NCBI RefSeq assembly: GCF_011759375.1
Contig: NZ_JAARML010000006.1
Location: 186,001 to 250,000 of the forward strand
Direction of reading: 5' to 3'
Source of the DNA: Paraflavitalea devenefica
Lineage (GTDB): Bacteria; Bacteroidota; Bacteroidia; Chitinophagales; Chitinophagaceae
Length of the DNA: 64,000 bases
Position 1 is the first letter of the stretch. The number at the start of each line of letters is the position of its first letter. Both the position numbers and the translations under genes were made by a program. Positions 1 to 9,430 of the stretch are shown here, piece by piece. Under the pieces are notes generated by a model. It had not been told where the DNA came from and did no database searches. It saw only the letters and a program-made list of their open reading frames with translations.

Positions 1-2
1 GG

Positions 3-767
3 ATTGAAGTGCTCATCCATCGCCTTCACCTCCGTGATCTTTCTGAAGAAGTGGTACAATGGAATAAAAATACGCACCAGGACCTCCTCACCGGCGCTTT
101 ACTGGTATCCCGTTTTCAATATCCTGAACTGGCGACCGCCCCGGTATACCAGGAAGTGGAGAAACTGCGCCGCAACATCTGGCTGGAGCTGAATAATTAC
201 CTCACGCCGCTGGAGCAGGTCAATGTGCTCACCAGCATCCTGTACAACTATTACAGCTTGCGGGGCGCAGAAGTAGGTTATCAGCACCCGGAAGAATTCC
301 TCATCAACAAACAACTGGAAACCAAAAGAGGCAATGCGATTGCCAATGGTATCCTTTACCTGATACTGAGTGAACTGCTGGATGTGCCGGTACGGGCCAT
401 CAACATTCCGCGGCAGTTTGTACTGGCTTACTTTAAGTCCGACTACGACTTCAACCGCCATACAGAAGATACCATGTACAAGGCGGAATTCTTTATAGAC
501 CCTATGAGTGGGCAGGTATTTACCCACAAAGACGTAGAGAACTATTTCAAGCGCATCAGTGTACCTCCGGTACCCTCCTACTTTAAACCCCTCTCCAACA
601 AACGCATCATACAATCCCTGCTGGAAGAATTCAGCAAATGCTTTGACACCGACAAAACCCGTTATAAGCAACAGGAGCTGATAGCGCTGTCCGAAATGAT
701 CGTGGACCAGCCCGACGACGACCAGCCGGAAGGTGATGTCCCCCCTCCTCCCGCCGGAAACGAATAA
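3..767 (+). CDS. Transglutaminase-like (SirB1-type) protein, 5' truncated by window edge
   Basis: The frame is open from base 3, so the true start lies upstream; the GTG at 9 is only the first start codon inside the window. About 254 residues are visible. The central part (LTSILYNYYSLRG, then KRGNAIANGILYLILSELL and PRQFVLAYF) has the layout of the SirB1/transglutaminase-core family: an Lxx-LYNYY-LRG segment followed by the R-G-x-A-I helix that in relatives carries R-x-G-I-P. The tail is acidic and proline-rich (DDDQPEGDVPPPP). The reaction is unknown for most of this family and catalytic residues are not clearly preserved here. Its neighbour Dps reads the same way but is separated by a hairpin repeat, so an operon is unlikely. 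Confidence 0.6.
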   Translation: MEVLIHRLHLRDLSEEVVQWNKNTHQDLLTGALLVSRFQYPELATAPVYQEVEKLRRNIWLELNNYLTPLEQVNVLTSILYNYYSLRGAEVGYQHPEEFLINKQLETKRGNAIANGILYLILSELLDVPVRAINIPRQFVLAYFKSDYDFNRHTEDTMYKAEFFIDPMSGQVFTHKDVENYFKRISVPPVPSYFKPLSNKRIIQSLLEEFSKCFDTDKTRYKQQELIALSEMIVDQPDDDQPEGDVPPPPAGNE

Positions 768-785
768 CTTTTTTTCTTGCTTAAC

Positions 786-845
786 GCTCTTCGAGGCTTT
801 TAGCCTCGAAGCTCTATTACGGGGCTTTTAGCCCCAAAGCCCCTC
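786..845. repeat. Two-hairpin intergenic repeat (copy 1)
   Basis: Two small palindromes in tandem: CGAGGC-ttttag-GCCTCG and, after a CTCTATTA spacer, GGGGC-ttttag-GCCCC. The same two-stem plan with a CCCTATTCC spacer recurs near 33718 and 43778, each time just downstream of a gene. It may act as a terminator or be a REP-like mobile repeat. Confidence 0.6.
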
Positions 846-961
846 TTCCCCGTAAACACATTGACGATTCATTAACCCCACAGCTTTGAAGCAGGTATTG
901 TATTTGCAATGCTGTGGGCAATGATCAACGCATAGCCATTTCACTAACCAAATCATAAAGC

Positions 962-1432
962 ATGAAAGCCAATATTGGTCTTACCGAAAAAAATGCACAG
1001 CAGATTGCCGCCGCACTCAACAAGCTTCTGGCCGATGAACACATCCTCTATGCCAAAACCCACAACTACCATTGGAACTATGTAGGCGATAACTTCATGG
1101 AGATGCACAAATTCTATGAAGGACAGTATGAGGAACTGGCTGAAATGATTGATGAGGTAGCGGAACGTATCCGCCACATCGGCCACTTTGCCGAAGGACG
1201 TTTAAAAGAATACCTCAAGCTGACCGACCTCGAAGAACCGGCCCCTACCCCCGATCAGCAAAAACAGGTACGCAACCTGCTCGATGATCATGAAACCGTA
1301 ACACGCTGGTTGCGCCAGCAGGTGGATATTATGCAGGACAAGCTGAAAGACGCCGGCACTGCCGACTTCCTCACCGGCCTCATGGAAAAGCATGAGAAAA
1401 TGGCCTGGATGCTGCGCTCCTATTTGAAATAA
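962..1432 (+). CDS. dps: Dps family ferritin-like DNA-protection protein
   Basis: 156 residues, the usual Dps length. The inter-subunit ferroxidase site is complete: His37 (in NYHWN), His49, Asp64 and Glu68, with the same spacing (12, 15, 4) as His51/His63/Asp78/Glu82 of E. coli Dps. Known role of the family: a dodecameric cytoplasmic shell that oxidises Fe(II) with H2O2 and stores it, protecting DNA. The ATG at 962 starts directly with the expected N-terminal helix. The gene stands alone and ends in a strong terminator shared with the convergent response regulator. Confidence 0.93.
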   Translation: MKANIGLTEKNAQQIAAALNKLLADEHILYAKTHNYHWNYVGDNFMEMHKFYEGQYEELAEMIDEVAERIRHIGHFAEGRLKEYLKLTDLEEPAPTPDQQKQVRNLLDDHETVTRWLRQQVDIMQDKLKDAGTADFLTGLMEKHEKMAWMLRSYLK

Positions 1433-1450
1433 GCAATCCCCCAACGATAC

Positions 1451-1493
1451 ATAAGGCGGGCTGTACGCTTTTCAGGCGAATGGCCCGCCTTAT
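1451..1493. terminator. Bidirectional intrinsic terminator between dps and lytTR gene
   Basis: An 11-bp perfect stem, ATAAGGCGGGC (1451-1461) against GCCCGCCTTAT (1483-1493), with a 21-nt loop, lies between two converging genes. The A/T-rich flanks suit termination on both strands. Confidence 0.75.
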
Positions 1494-1503
1494 CTATTTA
1501 TAT

Positions 1504-2241
1504 TCATTCATGAAACCCCAGGGCCTTCATTACATCGGCTTTATATTGCCGGCCGATGGGCAATTCCTGGTCGCCTATTTCAATAAAGGCGGCATTAAAG
1601 GACCTGATCTTATTAAGAGCAATAATATAAGAGCGGTGAATGCGGAGGAAACTTTCATCAGGCAGTTTCTCCTCCAGGTAAGTAATACGCTGATAAGTAA
1701 CAATATCTTTTTCGGTGGTTTTTACTTTCACATAATCCTTCAGGCTTTCGATATACAGGATATCCTTCAGGAACACTTTTACCATCTTCTTACCGGCTTT
1801 CAGGTAAATAAAAGTATCCTGCGAAATACCATTGATGGCCGGAGCTATCATTGGCGGCAAGGGTACTTCTTCGGCTGCGTGCGCAGCATGATATTTATTG
1901 ATCGCCACGAGGAAACGTTCAAAAGGAATGGGCTTTACCAGATAGTCCAGCACATTCAGGTCAAAACCTTCCACGGCATAATCACGAAAGGCCGTGGTAA
2001 TGATCACCTTCGGGCGCCTCTGGAGGGTTTTGAGAAAATCAATGCCCGTGAGCCGGGGCATCTGGATATCCAGCAACAGGAGGTCTATCTTTTGCTTCTG
2101 TAAATACGATAAGGCTTCAATGGCATTGCTGCACTTGCCGGCCAGCCATAAAGAGTCCAACTGGCTGATATATTGTTCCAGTACCTCCGCCGCGAGGGGT
2201 TCATCATCAACGATCAGGCATTTGATCTTGTTCTTTTCCAT
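1504..2241 (-). CDS. LytTR family response regulator
   Basis: 245 residues. The N-terminal receiver domain (about 5-120) has the acidic pair Asp12-Asp13, phosphoacceptor Asp58 in LLLLDIQMP, a TTAF threonine and the VKP lysine. The C-terminal LytTR DNA-binding domain (about 135-240) contains FIYLKAGKKMVKV and FLRIHRSYIIALNKI. It is read just after the sensor kinase with a 4-nt gap, so the two are almost certainly co-transcribed partners. The target genes cannot be told from sequence. Confidence 0.93.
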   Translation of the reverse strand: MEKNKIKCLIVDDEPLAAEVLEQYISQLDSLWLAGKCSNAIEALSYLQKQKIDLLLLDIQMPRLTGIDFLKTLQRRPKVIITTAFRDYAVEGFDLNVLDYLVKPIPFERFLVAINKYHAAHAAEEVPLPPMIAPAINGISQDTFIYLKAGKKMVKVFLKDILYIESLKDYVKVKTTEKDIVTYQRITYLEEKLPDESFLRIHRSYIIALNKIRSFNAAFIEIGDQELPIGRQYKADVMKALGFHE

Positions 2242-2245
2242 CAGG

Positions 2246-3307
2246 TCAGGATAGCTTTATTTTCAGGTCCACACTATAGCGGCCCGGCTCTTTATTGATC
2301 ACCAGTTCATGATTATATTCATACATCAGGTTCAGGCGGCGTGTTACGTTTTGTAACCCGATGCCATTTTTATCCCCATCGCCGGAAGTGGGCGGCAGTG
2401 GTTCGTTATAGCTGTTTTCCACCTTTACGCTCAGCCAGTCATGCTTCACCTTGATATCAATCGTGACCCACACATTACCGGTCTCCTCGCTTATGCCATG
2501 CTTGAATGCATTCTCCACAAAGGGGATCAGCAATAGTGGGGCTATGCTTACCTGCCCGGTCTCGCCCGATACATTGAGCGATACGTCCAGCCGGTTGCCA
2601 TAGCGCAATTGTTCCAGTTCAATATAATTTTTAATGTGCCTGATCTCCTGCTGCAGGGAAGTAAGGTCCGACCGGGAATCGTACAGCATATAGCTCATTA
2701 ATTCCGACAACTTCAATACCACGGCAGGGGCTGTGGGCGAGGCCTGCAGCGTAAGGGCATACAGGTTATTGAGCGTATTGAATAAAAAATGCGGATGCAC
2801 CTGTGCTTTGAGGAAATTCAGTTCGGCATTTAGCTTCTCCTGCGCTGTCTTTTGCTGCTGCTGTTCCTGCCTGAACCACTGCTGCAATATTTTAATGACC
2901 AGTGTAAATAACAATACGGGGCTCAGGAACCACAACATGCCTTTAAACAGCATGTACCATACAAATACAGGTTCGGGATAGGTAGTGGCGGGAAAGAATA
3001 CCGGCTCAAACCATTTCTCAATAATAGTGCGGCTGATGACCGAACTTATAAACAACAATACCATAGAAGCCAGTGTGTAAGCAGCATATTGGCGCTTTGC
3101 AAATAAGCGGGGGTACAATACATACATATTTACATACGCTACCAGCATGGCCCAGGGTAGCTGCTGCAATTCATAAAGGAAATACTCAACCATTTCATCA
3201 TCGCCGGTATGTACGCCTGTGTACACCAACAGGTAGCCCACCCAAAAAAGCAGGTGCGTAAGCCGCCGGTTATTGCCAATATAAAAGCTTTTCGCTTTAT
3301 CACTCAT
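2246..3307 (-). CDS. LytS/YehU-type sensor histidine kinase
   Basis: 353 residues from the ATG at 3307; a GTG two codons upstream (3313) is an alternative. Four hydrophobic membrane segments (about 18-160) have no evident extracellular sensor domain. They are followed by a coiled stretch and the His_kinase (PF06580) motif QVHPHFLFNTLNNLY, whose second His is the likely phosphorylation site. A HATPase N-box (ENAFKHGI) and glycine box (GIGLQNV) follow. It pairs with the LytTR regulator downstream. A TAATTTG box on the minus strand (3346-3352) about 40 nt upstream could be its -7 element. Confidence 0.92.
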   Translation of the reverse strand: MSDKAKSFYIGNNRRLTHLLFWVGYLLVYTGVHTGDDEMVEYFLYELQQLPWAMLVAYVNMYVLYPRLFAKRQYAAYTLASMVLLFISSVISRTIIEKWFEPVFFPATTYPEPVFVWYMLFKGMLWFLSPVLLFTLVIKILQQWFRQEQQQQKTAQEKLNAELNFLKAQVHPHFLFNTLNNLYALTLQASPTAPAVVLKLSELMSYMLYDSRSDLTSLQQEIRHIKNYIELEQLRYGNRLDVSLNVSGETGQVSIAPLLLIPFVENAFKHGISEETGNVWVTIDIKVKHDWLSVKVENSYNEPLPPTSGDGDKNGIGLQNVTRRLNLMYEYNHELVINKEPGRYSVDLKIKLS

Positions 3308-3525
3308 GTACACTCATTTATTGCCATACCATCCTATACTGCCCCCAAATTAGGCATAAGCGCTTTATATCATTTATTTTTTTAGACCAACGACGATTTA
3401 CCCAATGCTTTCAACTCCTTTCCCGCGGCAAGGCAGGAATTATGCGAAAGAAAGCATTATCCCGTTGCCGGCCTGCAGTTGGACGAGATAACTAAAAATG
3501 AGGCAACTAATAAGGTTCATTTGCA

Positions 3526-5811
3526 TTGAAGCAAATTAAAAATACCGTGCATTATTTACTGCCGATCGCTAACAAACCCCTTATCCTCCTCCTTTGCCTG
3601 CTCATTGCCAGCCTCCTCGCAGGGTATCAACAGGCATTCACCCAGGGCCAGGGGCGTCCGCAGGTAATTGATAGGGCTGCCACCCGCCTGAAAGATGACA
3701 CCCTAAAGACCGTCACTGTAACGGGCCGGCGGCAGGCTATTGAACGAAAAGCCGACAGAACGACCGTTAACGTTGATGCCTTCATTACCAATGCCGGAAG
3801 CAATGCCTGGGAGGTGCTGGAACAATCGCCGGGCATCCAGACAACGAACGATCAGATCAGCCTGAAAGGCAAGCAAGGGGTGACCGTTTACATTGACGAC
3901 AAGCCCACCTACCTGCAGGGGGACGATCTCGTCAGTTATCTTAAATCCCTGCCGGCCAGCATCCTCGATAAAATAGAGATCATGAGCAATCCTCCGGCCC
4001 ATTATGACGCAGCCGGCAACGGCGGCATCATCAATATCAGGCTGAAGAAAAACCGGATAAAAGGCTTTAATGGCAATATCCTTTCTGAAAACATACAGGG
4101 CCGCTATACCCGGCTATCGCAAAGCCTCAATGTTAACCTGCGTACCAATAAGCTCAATATATACGGCAATGCGGCCTATTATAATGGTACAGGCATTTCT
4201 CATCTCAACAGTTTGCGCGTATACGCGCCGGGCAGCAATAACTCCCTGCACAGTTTTACGCAAAGCGGCTTTGCCAAAGTGCGCAACAACCGCATTTTGC
4301 TGAAAGCAGGCATTGACGTGTATTGTTCTCCCAAAACCACCTGGGGTCTTAGCATGAGCCATATGAACTGGGATGCTACAGAACATCGGTCCTTTAACGG
4401 CCGGCAAACCTATATCGGACTATTGGCCACCGATACGTTGACCCAGGTGGACAATGCAAATCAGTCGGCCACGGTGAACAATAGTATTACCCTCAACTTC
4501 CAACATGTTTATGACAGTGCGGGCAAACAACTGACGGCCGGTATGGATTATATCCGGTACAGCGAAGGATATGATGCACTGACTTCCACCACGGCGGCCG
4601 GTAGCGACGGACCTGTAAATTACCGGGAACAACGGAGCAACCACCAACCGTTTGTTATCGATATTTATGCTGCCAAAGCCGATTATGTGCATCCATTGAG
4701 AAAAGGCTTTAAATGGAGCATGGGTTTCAAAAGCTCCCTCACGCACGCCAACAACAGGGGCCTTTTTTCAACGGTAGTCAATGAGGTGCCACTACCTGAT
4801 CTTATTGTGAGCAATCGTTTCAATTACCGGGAAAATATCAATGCGGCTTATATTAACTATGCAGCCGAATGGCAAAAGTGGGCCCTGCAGGTGGGGTGGA
4901 GAATTGAAAACACTTCCCTGCAAGGAGATCAGCGGGACTACAAAACCGCACGGGATACTTCTTTTAAAAGGAATTATACCAATATATTTCCAACGATCTA
5001 CCTTTCCCGGAAGATTGGCAGAAGAGCCAATCAACAGCTTAATTTCTCTTATGGCAAAAGGATTGACCGGCCAGGCTATACCAGGCTTAGCCCCTTTGCA
5101 ATCCCGCTGGACAGGTACACTTACCGGATCGGCAATCCTTACCTGCAGCCACAGCTTTCCGACAACGTTGAATTATCCTGGCTGTTCAGGAATAGTTTTA
5201 CAGCCGCTCTCTTTTACAACCGGCTGAAGGATGGTATGGAAGAAACGATAGAAGTAAGGAACAATGTTTTTTACCGGCAGCCCAATAATGTAAGCCGCAA
5301 GGAGGTAATGGGATTCTCCCTGGATGGCAGCACGAACATAACCCCCTGGTGGACGATCAATCCCATCATTCAGTATACCTGGTCTCGTTTATCTGCCAGG
5401 CTCAACAATGCTGATGTGCATGTGCGGGGCGGCAACTGGCATATGGCTGCGGGTCAGCAGTTCAACCTGCCCAAAGGCTGGACCATCGAAGTGTCGCCAG
5501 ACTTCAGCTCGCGGGAAGTGTATGCACAGTTTGTACAACGATCTACCTGGTATATTCATGCGGGCATCGGCAAAAAGATACTGAAGGACAATGGTACGAT
5601 CAGGCTCAATGTCCGGGATATATTCTATACCCGGCGTGACTACCAGGATTTCAATAATATAAAAGACGTGACAGGGTTCAATCAACGCACCTGGGATACC
5701 CAAAGCGTTACGCTATTGCTGAGTTACCGCTTTAAGAAAGGCAACAAAGTAGCCAGGACCCAAACGGGTGAAGGAGGAGAAGAATACAGGCGACTGGGAG
5801 ATCGACAGTAG
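3526..5811 (+). CDS. TonB-dependent receptor, outer membrane beta-barrel family
   Basis: 761 residues. The start is a TTG at 3526; the nearby ATG at 3498 is out of frame and stops after 13 codons. A signal peptide is followed by a TonB-plug region with VTGRRQAIERKADRTT, LKGKQGVTVYIDDKP and the typical IMSNPPAHYDAAGNGGIINI. A long aromatic-rich beta barrel of the OMP_b-brl_3 type follows. It has no carboxypeptidase-like N-terminal repeat and no SusD partner, so it differs from the SusC proteins later in the window. The ligand is unknown. It diverges from the two-component pair, which may or may not control it. Confidence 0.85.
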   Translation: MKQIKNTVHYLLPIANKPLILLLCLLIASLLAGYQQAFTQGQGRPQVIDRAATRLKDDTLKTVTVTGRRQAIERKADRTTVNVDAFITNAGSNAWEVLEQSPGIQTTNDQISLKGKQGVTVYIDDKPTYLQGDDLVSYLKSLPASILDKIEIMSNPPAHYDAAGNGGIINIRLKKNRIKGFNGNILSENIQGRYTRLSQSLNVNLRTNKLNIYGNAAYYNGTGISHLNSLRVYAPGSNNSLHSFTQSGFAKVRNNRILLKAGIDVYCSPKTTWGLSMSHMNWDATEHRSFNGRQTYIGLLATDTLTQVDNANQSATVNNSITLNFQHVYDSAGKQLTAGMDYIRYSEGYDALTSTTAAGSDGPVNYREQRSNHQPFVIDIYAAKADYVHPLRKGFKWSMGFKSSLTHANNRGLFSTVVNEVPLPDLIVSNRFNYRENINAAYINYAAEWQKWALQVGWRIENTSLQGDQRDYKTARDTSFKRNYTNIFPTIYLSRKIGRRANQQLNFSYGKRIDRPGYTRLSPFAIPLDRYTYRIGNPYLQPQLSDNVELSWLFRNSFTAALFYNRLKDGMEETIEVRNNVFYRQPNNVSRKEVMGFSLDGSTNITPWWTINPIIQYTWSRLSARLNNADVHVRGGNWHMAAGQQFNLPKGWTIEVSPDFSSREVYAQFVQRSTWYIHAGIGKKILKDNGTIRLNVRDIFYTRRDYQDFNNIKDVTGFNQRTWDTQSVTLLLSYRFKKGNKVARTQTGEGGEEYRRLGDRQ

Positions 5812-5873
5812 TGCTTTCTGAAGAAGAATGGCAGCGTATCTTTTTACAGACGGTCTTCATACCTCCCTTTAAT

Positions 5874-5910
5874 AAAAGAGGAGATATCATTGTAAGATAT
5901 CTCCTCTTTT
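5874..5910. terminator. Perfect bidirectional terminator hairpin
   Basis: A perfect 15-bp stem, AAAAGAGGAGATATC (5874-5888) and its complement (5896-5910), with a 7-nt loop. The A-run and T-run at the base suit termination from both sides. It lies between the convergent TonB receptor and Gfo/Idh genes. Confidence 0.9.
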
Positions 5911-5942
5911 AATGCAACCGGTAGATTGCTTGTATTATTTAC

Positions 5943-7379
5943 TTACAATGACAAGCTCCAGCCATCACGGTATTCGCGCTTCACAAACTGGTTGGCTTCA
6001 TCAAAGTTGGTGATCTTCATATTCTTTGCATCCCACAACAGCTTCTTGCGGCCGAGGTATTTATCATCCCATCCCTTGCCTTTCGGGTTCTTCATTAAGA
6101 AGCTGCGGATGGCCAGGTTGGAGATCAGGATGCTTTCTGTAAACGGACCAGCGAAAGAGAACGGTGAGCTGGTTTCACCCTTGCCATAACCGGCAATACA
6201 GGCATTCACCCATTGTACATAGTGCCCTTCGGGTACACGCTTAATAGTTTCCTTAGGCATCGTTTTCTCTTTCATCAGCCGGGTAGGCAGTAAGCGGGGA
6301 TTAGCGCCATAGCAATCAGCCATGATCTTACCCTTGGTGCCTTCAAAGATCACACCGCCATCCCAGTTGCCCATAGGCTCTTCGGGCAGCAGCTCATCAG
6401 GACGCTCAGGCAGTAAACCGCCATCATGCCAGGACACTTTAATATTACCCTTGCCATCTTTACGTGGATAAGTAAGATGTACAATGGTAGAAGGCGGACA
6501 GCTATCAGGATTAGCCGAATCATTCCACATCTCTTTCCAGATAGTAGCCACACTGCATTCTACGCTGGAAGGGAAATCAATAGGCAATATGCGGTAAACG
6601 GGGTCCATAATATGGCAGGCCATATCACCCAGTGAACCGGTACCAAAAGCCCACCATCCACGCCAGTTAAAAGGCAGGTAAGCAGGATTAAAATCAATCT
6701 GTTTGGCAGGACCGAGCCACAGATTCCAGTCCAGCTCGGAAGGAACGTCAAACTGGCCGGTAGGTGTAGGAACACCCTGGGGCCATACCGGACGGTTGGT
6801 CCAGCAATGTACGGTGTGTACTTCACCGATCATGCCGGCATCAACGATCTCCTTCATCTTACGCACACCGTCGCCGGAACCACCCTGGTTGCCCATTTGG
6901 GTAACCACCTTGTATTTTTTAGCAGCTTCTGTAAGCACACGCGCTTCATAAATATCATGCGTCATGGGTTTCTGGCAATACACATGCTTGCCCAGTTGCA
7001 TAGCAGCCAGGGCCGCTACCGCATGGGTATTATCAGGAGTAGAGACTGAAACCGCATCAATATTATTCTTTTCCTTGGCCAGCATCTCCCGGAAGTCCTT
7101 ATAATAATTAGCCTTGGAGAAACGCTCACGTGATTTCTTTGCCTGGCGGTCGTCTACATCGCACAAGGCTACGATATTGACATTGGGACTTTTAGCAAAT
7201 GCAGTCAGATCGCTTTCACCTTTACCACCCACGCCAATGCCCGCAATATTCAGTTTATCGCTGGGCGCAATAAAGCCTTTTCCCAGCACATGACGCGGCA
7301 CTATAAAGAAACCCGCAGCCGCCAGCGACGTGTTACGGATGAAATCGCGGCGCGTTGGTTTAGTCGTTTGCTTTTTCAT
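5943..7379 (-). CDS. Exported Gfo/Idh/MocA family oxidoreductase (paralog 1)
   Basis: 478 residues. The N-terminus carries a Tat-type signal (TRRDFIRNTSLAAAGFFIVP), so the protein is probably exported folded with its NAD(P). A Rossmann fold (about 40-160) contains GIGVGGKG and CDVDDRQA. The usual EKP motif is QKPMTHD here, keeping the lysine but with Gln for Glu. The C-terminal alpha/beta domain is rich in Trp, as in sugar or glycan-derivative dehydrogenases of Bacteroidota. The substrate is unknown. It is followed on the same strand by a paralog of identical length, but more than 200 nt and a repeat separate them. A TATCTTTC box upstream may be its promoter. Confidence 0.9.
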   Translation of the reverse strand: MKKQTTKPTRRDFIRNTSLAAAGFFIVPRHVLGKGFIAPSDKLNIAGIGVGGKGESDLTAFAKSPNVNIVALCDVDDRQAKKSRERFSKANYYKDFREMLAKEKNNIDAVSVSTPDNTHAVAALAAMQLGKHVYCQKPMTHDIYEARVLTEAAKKYKVVTQMGNQGGSGDGVRKMKEIVDAGMIGEVHTVHCWTNRPVWPQGVPTPTGQFDVPSELDWNLWLGPAKQIDFNPAYLPFNWRGWWAFGTGSLGDMACHIMDPVYRILPIDFPSSVECSVATIWKEMWNDSANPDSCPPSTIVHLTYPRKDGKGNIKVSWHDGGLLPERPDELLPEEPMGNWDGGVIFEGTKGKIMADCYGANPRLLPTRLMKEKTMPKETIKRVPEGHYVQWVNACIAGYGKGETSSPFSFAGPFTESILISNLAIRSFLMKNPKGKGWDDKYLGRKKLLWDAKNMKITNFDEANQFVKREYRDGWSLSL

Positions 7380-7542
7380 GATGACAAACTTGATTTTTTT
7401 AATTTTAATATGAAAGATATAGCAGTGTTATAACGATTTAGCACCCAAATTAAGGAGAACGGCTGATACTTCGAAATTAAAAATGAGGGAATTTGAAAAT
7501 GAAGCCAGTGAAAGTCCCATTTTCATATTATCAAATTTTACG

Positions 7543-7593
7543 CTGGCGCAAGTATGCAGCCAGGCTCTGTGTATGGCGTACTTGTGCCCCAGC
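7543..7593. repeat. Hairpin repeat of the GGCGC-AGTATGC family (copy 1)
   Basis: Directly abuts the stop codon of the next gene. CTGGCGCAAGTATGC pairs imperfectly with GCGTACTTGTGCCCCAG. A near-identical copy lies at about 53798-53854 and a worn one at 53548-53595, so this is a dispersed REP-like family. Confidence 0.6.
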
Positions 7594-9030
7594 TTATAAT
7601 TCCAGCTTCCAATTCCCCCTGTACTGCCGCTTCACAAACTGGTTGGCCGGCTCAAAATTGGTCACCTTCATATTGGCGCCATCCCACAGCAGTTTCTTGC
7701 GACCGGTAAATTTCTTATTGCCTTTGCTATCAGGCTCGCTATAATAGAAACTGCGGATACCGAGATTGCCCATGAGCACGGTTTCTGTAAGCGGACCCGC
7801 CATTTCAAAAGGGGAGCTGGTATAGGCGCCATGCCCTTTTTTGCAGGCATCGGTCCATTGTGTCTGGTGGCCTTCGGTGCCCCGGGCCACGTAGGGCCGC
7901 TCTGCCTTAGGCAGTTTGGCGCCCTTGAACTTATTATCGGGCAATAGTCTTGCGTGCTCACCAAAAATGCCGGCCAGGATCTTCCCTTTCGTCCCCTCAA
8001 AGAGGATACCGCCACTATCCTCGCCAAATGCCTCATCAGCCCCTAATTCTTCCGGCCGGCGGGGCATAATACCGCCATCATACCAGATCATTTCCACCGG
8101 CACCATCTTGCCACGGGCTGGGAACATAATATGTGATTTGGAAGAGGGAGGGTAACTATCAGTATTAAATGCTTCCTGGAAAAATCCTGTCCATACACGG
8201 GTTACACTCGACTCTACTGAAACAGGGTATTGAAGTCTCAAAGCCCGGTAAGGCACATCAATAAAATGGCAACCCATATCGCCCAGGGAACCCGTTCCGA
8301 AATCTACCCACCCTCTCCAGATAGCAGGAATATAGGCAGGGTTGAATTCACGGAAGGGTGCCGTACCCAGCCAGAGCTCCCAATCCACTTCCGCAGGAAC
8401 GGCAAACTGTCCTTTAGGCGTAGGAATACCCTGCGGCCAGGTGGGCCGGTTGGTCCATACATGCACCGTGTGCACATCGCCAATAACGCCCTGTTGTACC
8501 CAGGCTTCTACATTACGCGTGCCATCACTGCTGCTGCCCTGGTTGCCCATCTGCGTAACGACTTTGTATTTCTGCGCTGCCTGCGTTAAAATACGGGCCT
8601 CATAAATATCATGCGTAAGTGGTTTCTCTACATATACATGTTTGCCCAGTTGCATACAGGGAAGCGCCATTATCGCGTGCATGTGGTCTGGTGTACTGAT
8701 CATCACCGCATCAATCGTTTTCCCTTCTTTGTCCAGCATCTCCCGGAAATCACGGTAATAAGAAGCCTTAGGATGCTTTTTGCGGGAATCTGCCGCCTGC
8801 CGGTCATCCACATCACACAGGCTCACGATATTTTCTGCCCCATTATTATAAGCCAGTTCAATATTGACAATACCCTTCCCCCCTGCCCCAATGGCGGCAA
8901 TATTCAGTTTATCACTGGGTGCTTTATAACCCCTGCCCAATACATGACGGGGCACAATAAAAAAACCGGCAGCAGCCAGTGAAGTATTACGGATAAATTT
9001 TCGGCGGGACGATGATTGGTTACTTTTCAT
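7594..9030 (-). CDS. Exported Gfo/Idh/MocA family oxidoreductase (paralog 2)
   Basis: 478 residues from the ATG at 9030. The frame stays open to 9315, but that extension overlaps csaA and lacks the signal. The start chosen gives MKSNQSSSRRKFIRNTSL, a Tat signal almost identical to that of paralog 1, and the same total length. It has the classical VYVEKPLTHD catalytic motif, a Rossmann GAGGKG motif and the same Trp-rich C-terminal domain. The two genes look like an old tandem duplication whose active sites now differ (EKP against QKP). It diverges from csaA. Confidence 0.9.
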   Translation of the reverse strand: MKSNQSSSRRKFIRNTSLAAAGFFIVPRHVLGRGYKAPSDKLNIAAIGAGGKGIVNIELAYNNGAENIVSLCDVDDRQAADSRKKHPKASYYRDFREMLDKEGKTIDAVMISTPDHMHAIMALPCMQLGKHVYVEKPLTHDIYEARILTQAAQKYKVVTQMGNQGSSSDGTRNVEAWVQQGVIGDVHTVHVWTNRPTWPQGIPTPKGQFAVPAEVDWELWLGTAPFREFNPAYIPAIWRGWVDFGTGSLGDMGCHFIDVPYRALRLQYPVSVESSVTRVWTGFFQEAFNTDSYPPSSKSHIMFPARGKMVPVEMIWYDGGIMPRRPEELGADEAFGEDSGGILFEGTKGKILAGIFGEHARLLPDNKFKGAKLPKAERPYVARGTEGHQTQWTDACKKGHGAYTSSPFEMAGPLTETVLMGNLGIRSFYYSEPDSKGNKKFTGRKKLLWDGANMKVTNFEPANQFVKRQYRGNWKLEL

Positions 9031-9072
9031 ATTGCAATAAAATGGTTGAGTGGTATAAGATAGCTTATTTGT

Positions 9073-9080
9073 TATTTTTG
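9073..9080 (+). promoter_or_regulatory. Bacteroidota -7 box (TATTTTTG) of csaA
   Basis: An exact TAnnTTTG match 18 nt before the csaA start codon. No clear TTTG is seen at the -33 distance. Confidence 0.6.
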
Positions 9081-9097
9081 AATAAACATATTCATCA

Positions 9098-9430
9098 ATG
9101 ACCATTTCCTGGGATGACTTTGAAAAGGTTGACATCCGCGTCGGAACAATTCTGGAAGTTACCGATTTTCCAAAAGCCAAAAAGCCTGCGTACCAAATTA
9201 CTATTGATTTCGGTGAATTGGGGATTAAAAAATCATCAGCACAGATCGTTGCCCTGTATACCAAAGATGAATTACCGGGCAAACAGGTTGTAGCCATCGT
9301 AAATTTTCCGCCCAAACAAATTGCTAATTTCTTCAGTGAATGCCTCGTACTGGGTGTTTATACTGATAAAAAAGACGTAGTTTTATTGCAACCTGAAAGG
9401 AAAGTTGACAACGGGTGGAAAATAGGATGA
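9098..9430 (+). CDS. csaA: CsaA-type tRNA-binding / export-related chaperone
   Basis: 110 residues forming one OB-fold tRNA-binding domain, the normal CsaA size. The opening DFEKVDIRVGTILEVTDFP and the later GIKKSSAQIVALYT and NFPPKQIANFFSECLVLG are the family signature. CsaA dimers bind tRNA and, in Bacillus, act as an export chaperone. Its stop codon overlaps the start of the alkyltransferase gene (ATGA), so the two are translationally coupled. Confidence 0.92.
   Translation: MTISWDDFEKVDIRVGTILEVTDFPKAKKPAYQITIDFGELGIKKSSAQIVALYTKDELPGKQVVAIVNFPPKQIANFFSECLVLGVYTDKKDVVLLQPERKVDNGWKIG

Noticed and set aside
9031..9315. N-terminal extension of the second Gfo/Idh gene
   Set aside because: It overlaps csaA on the other strand. 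The Tat signal and the equal length to paralog 1 fix the start at 9030.
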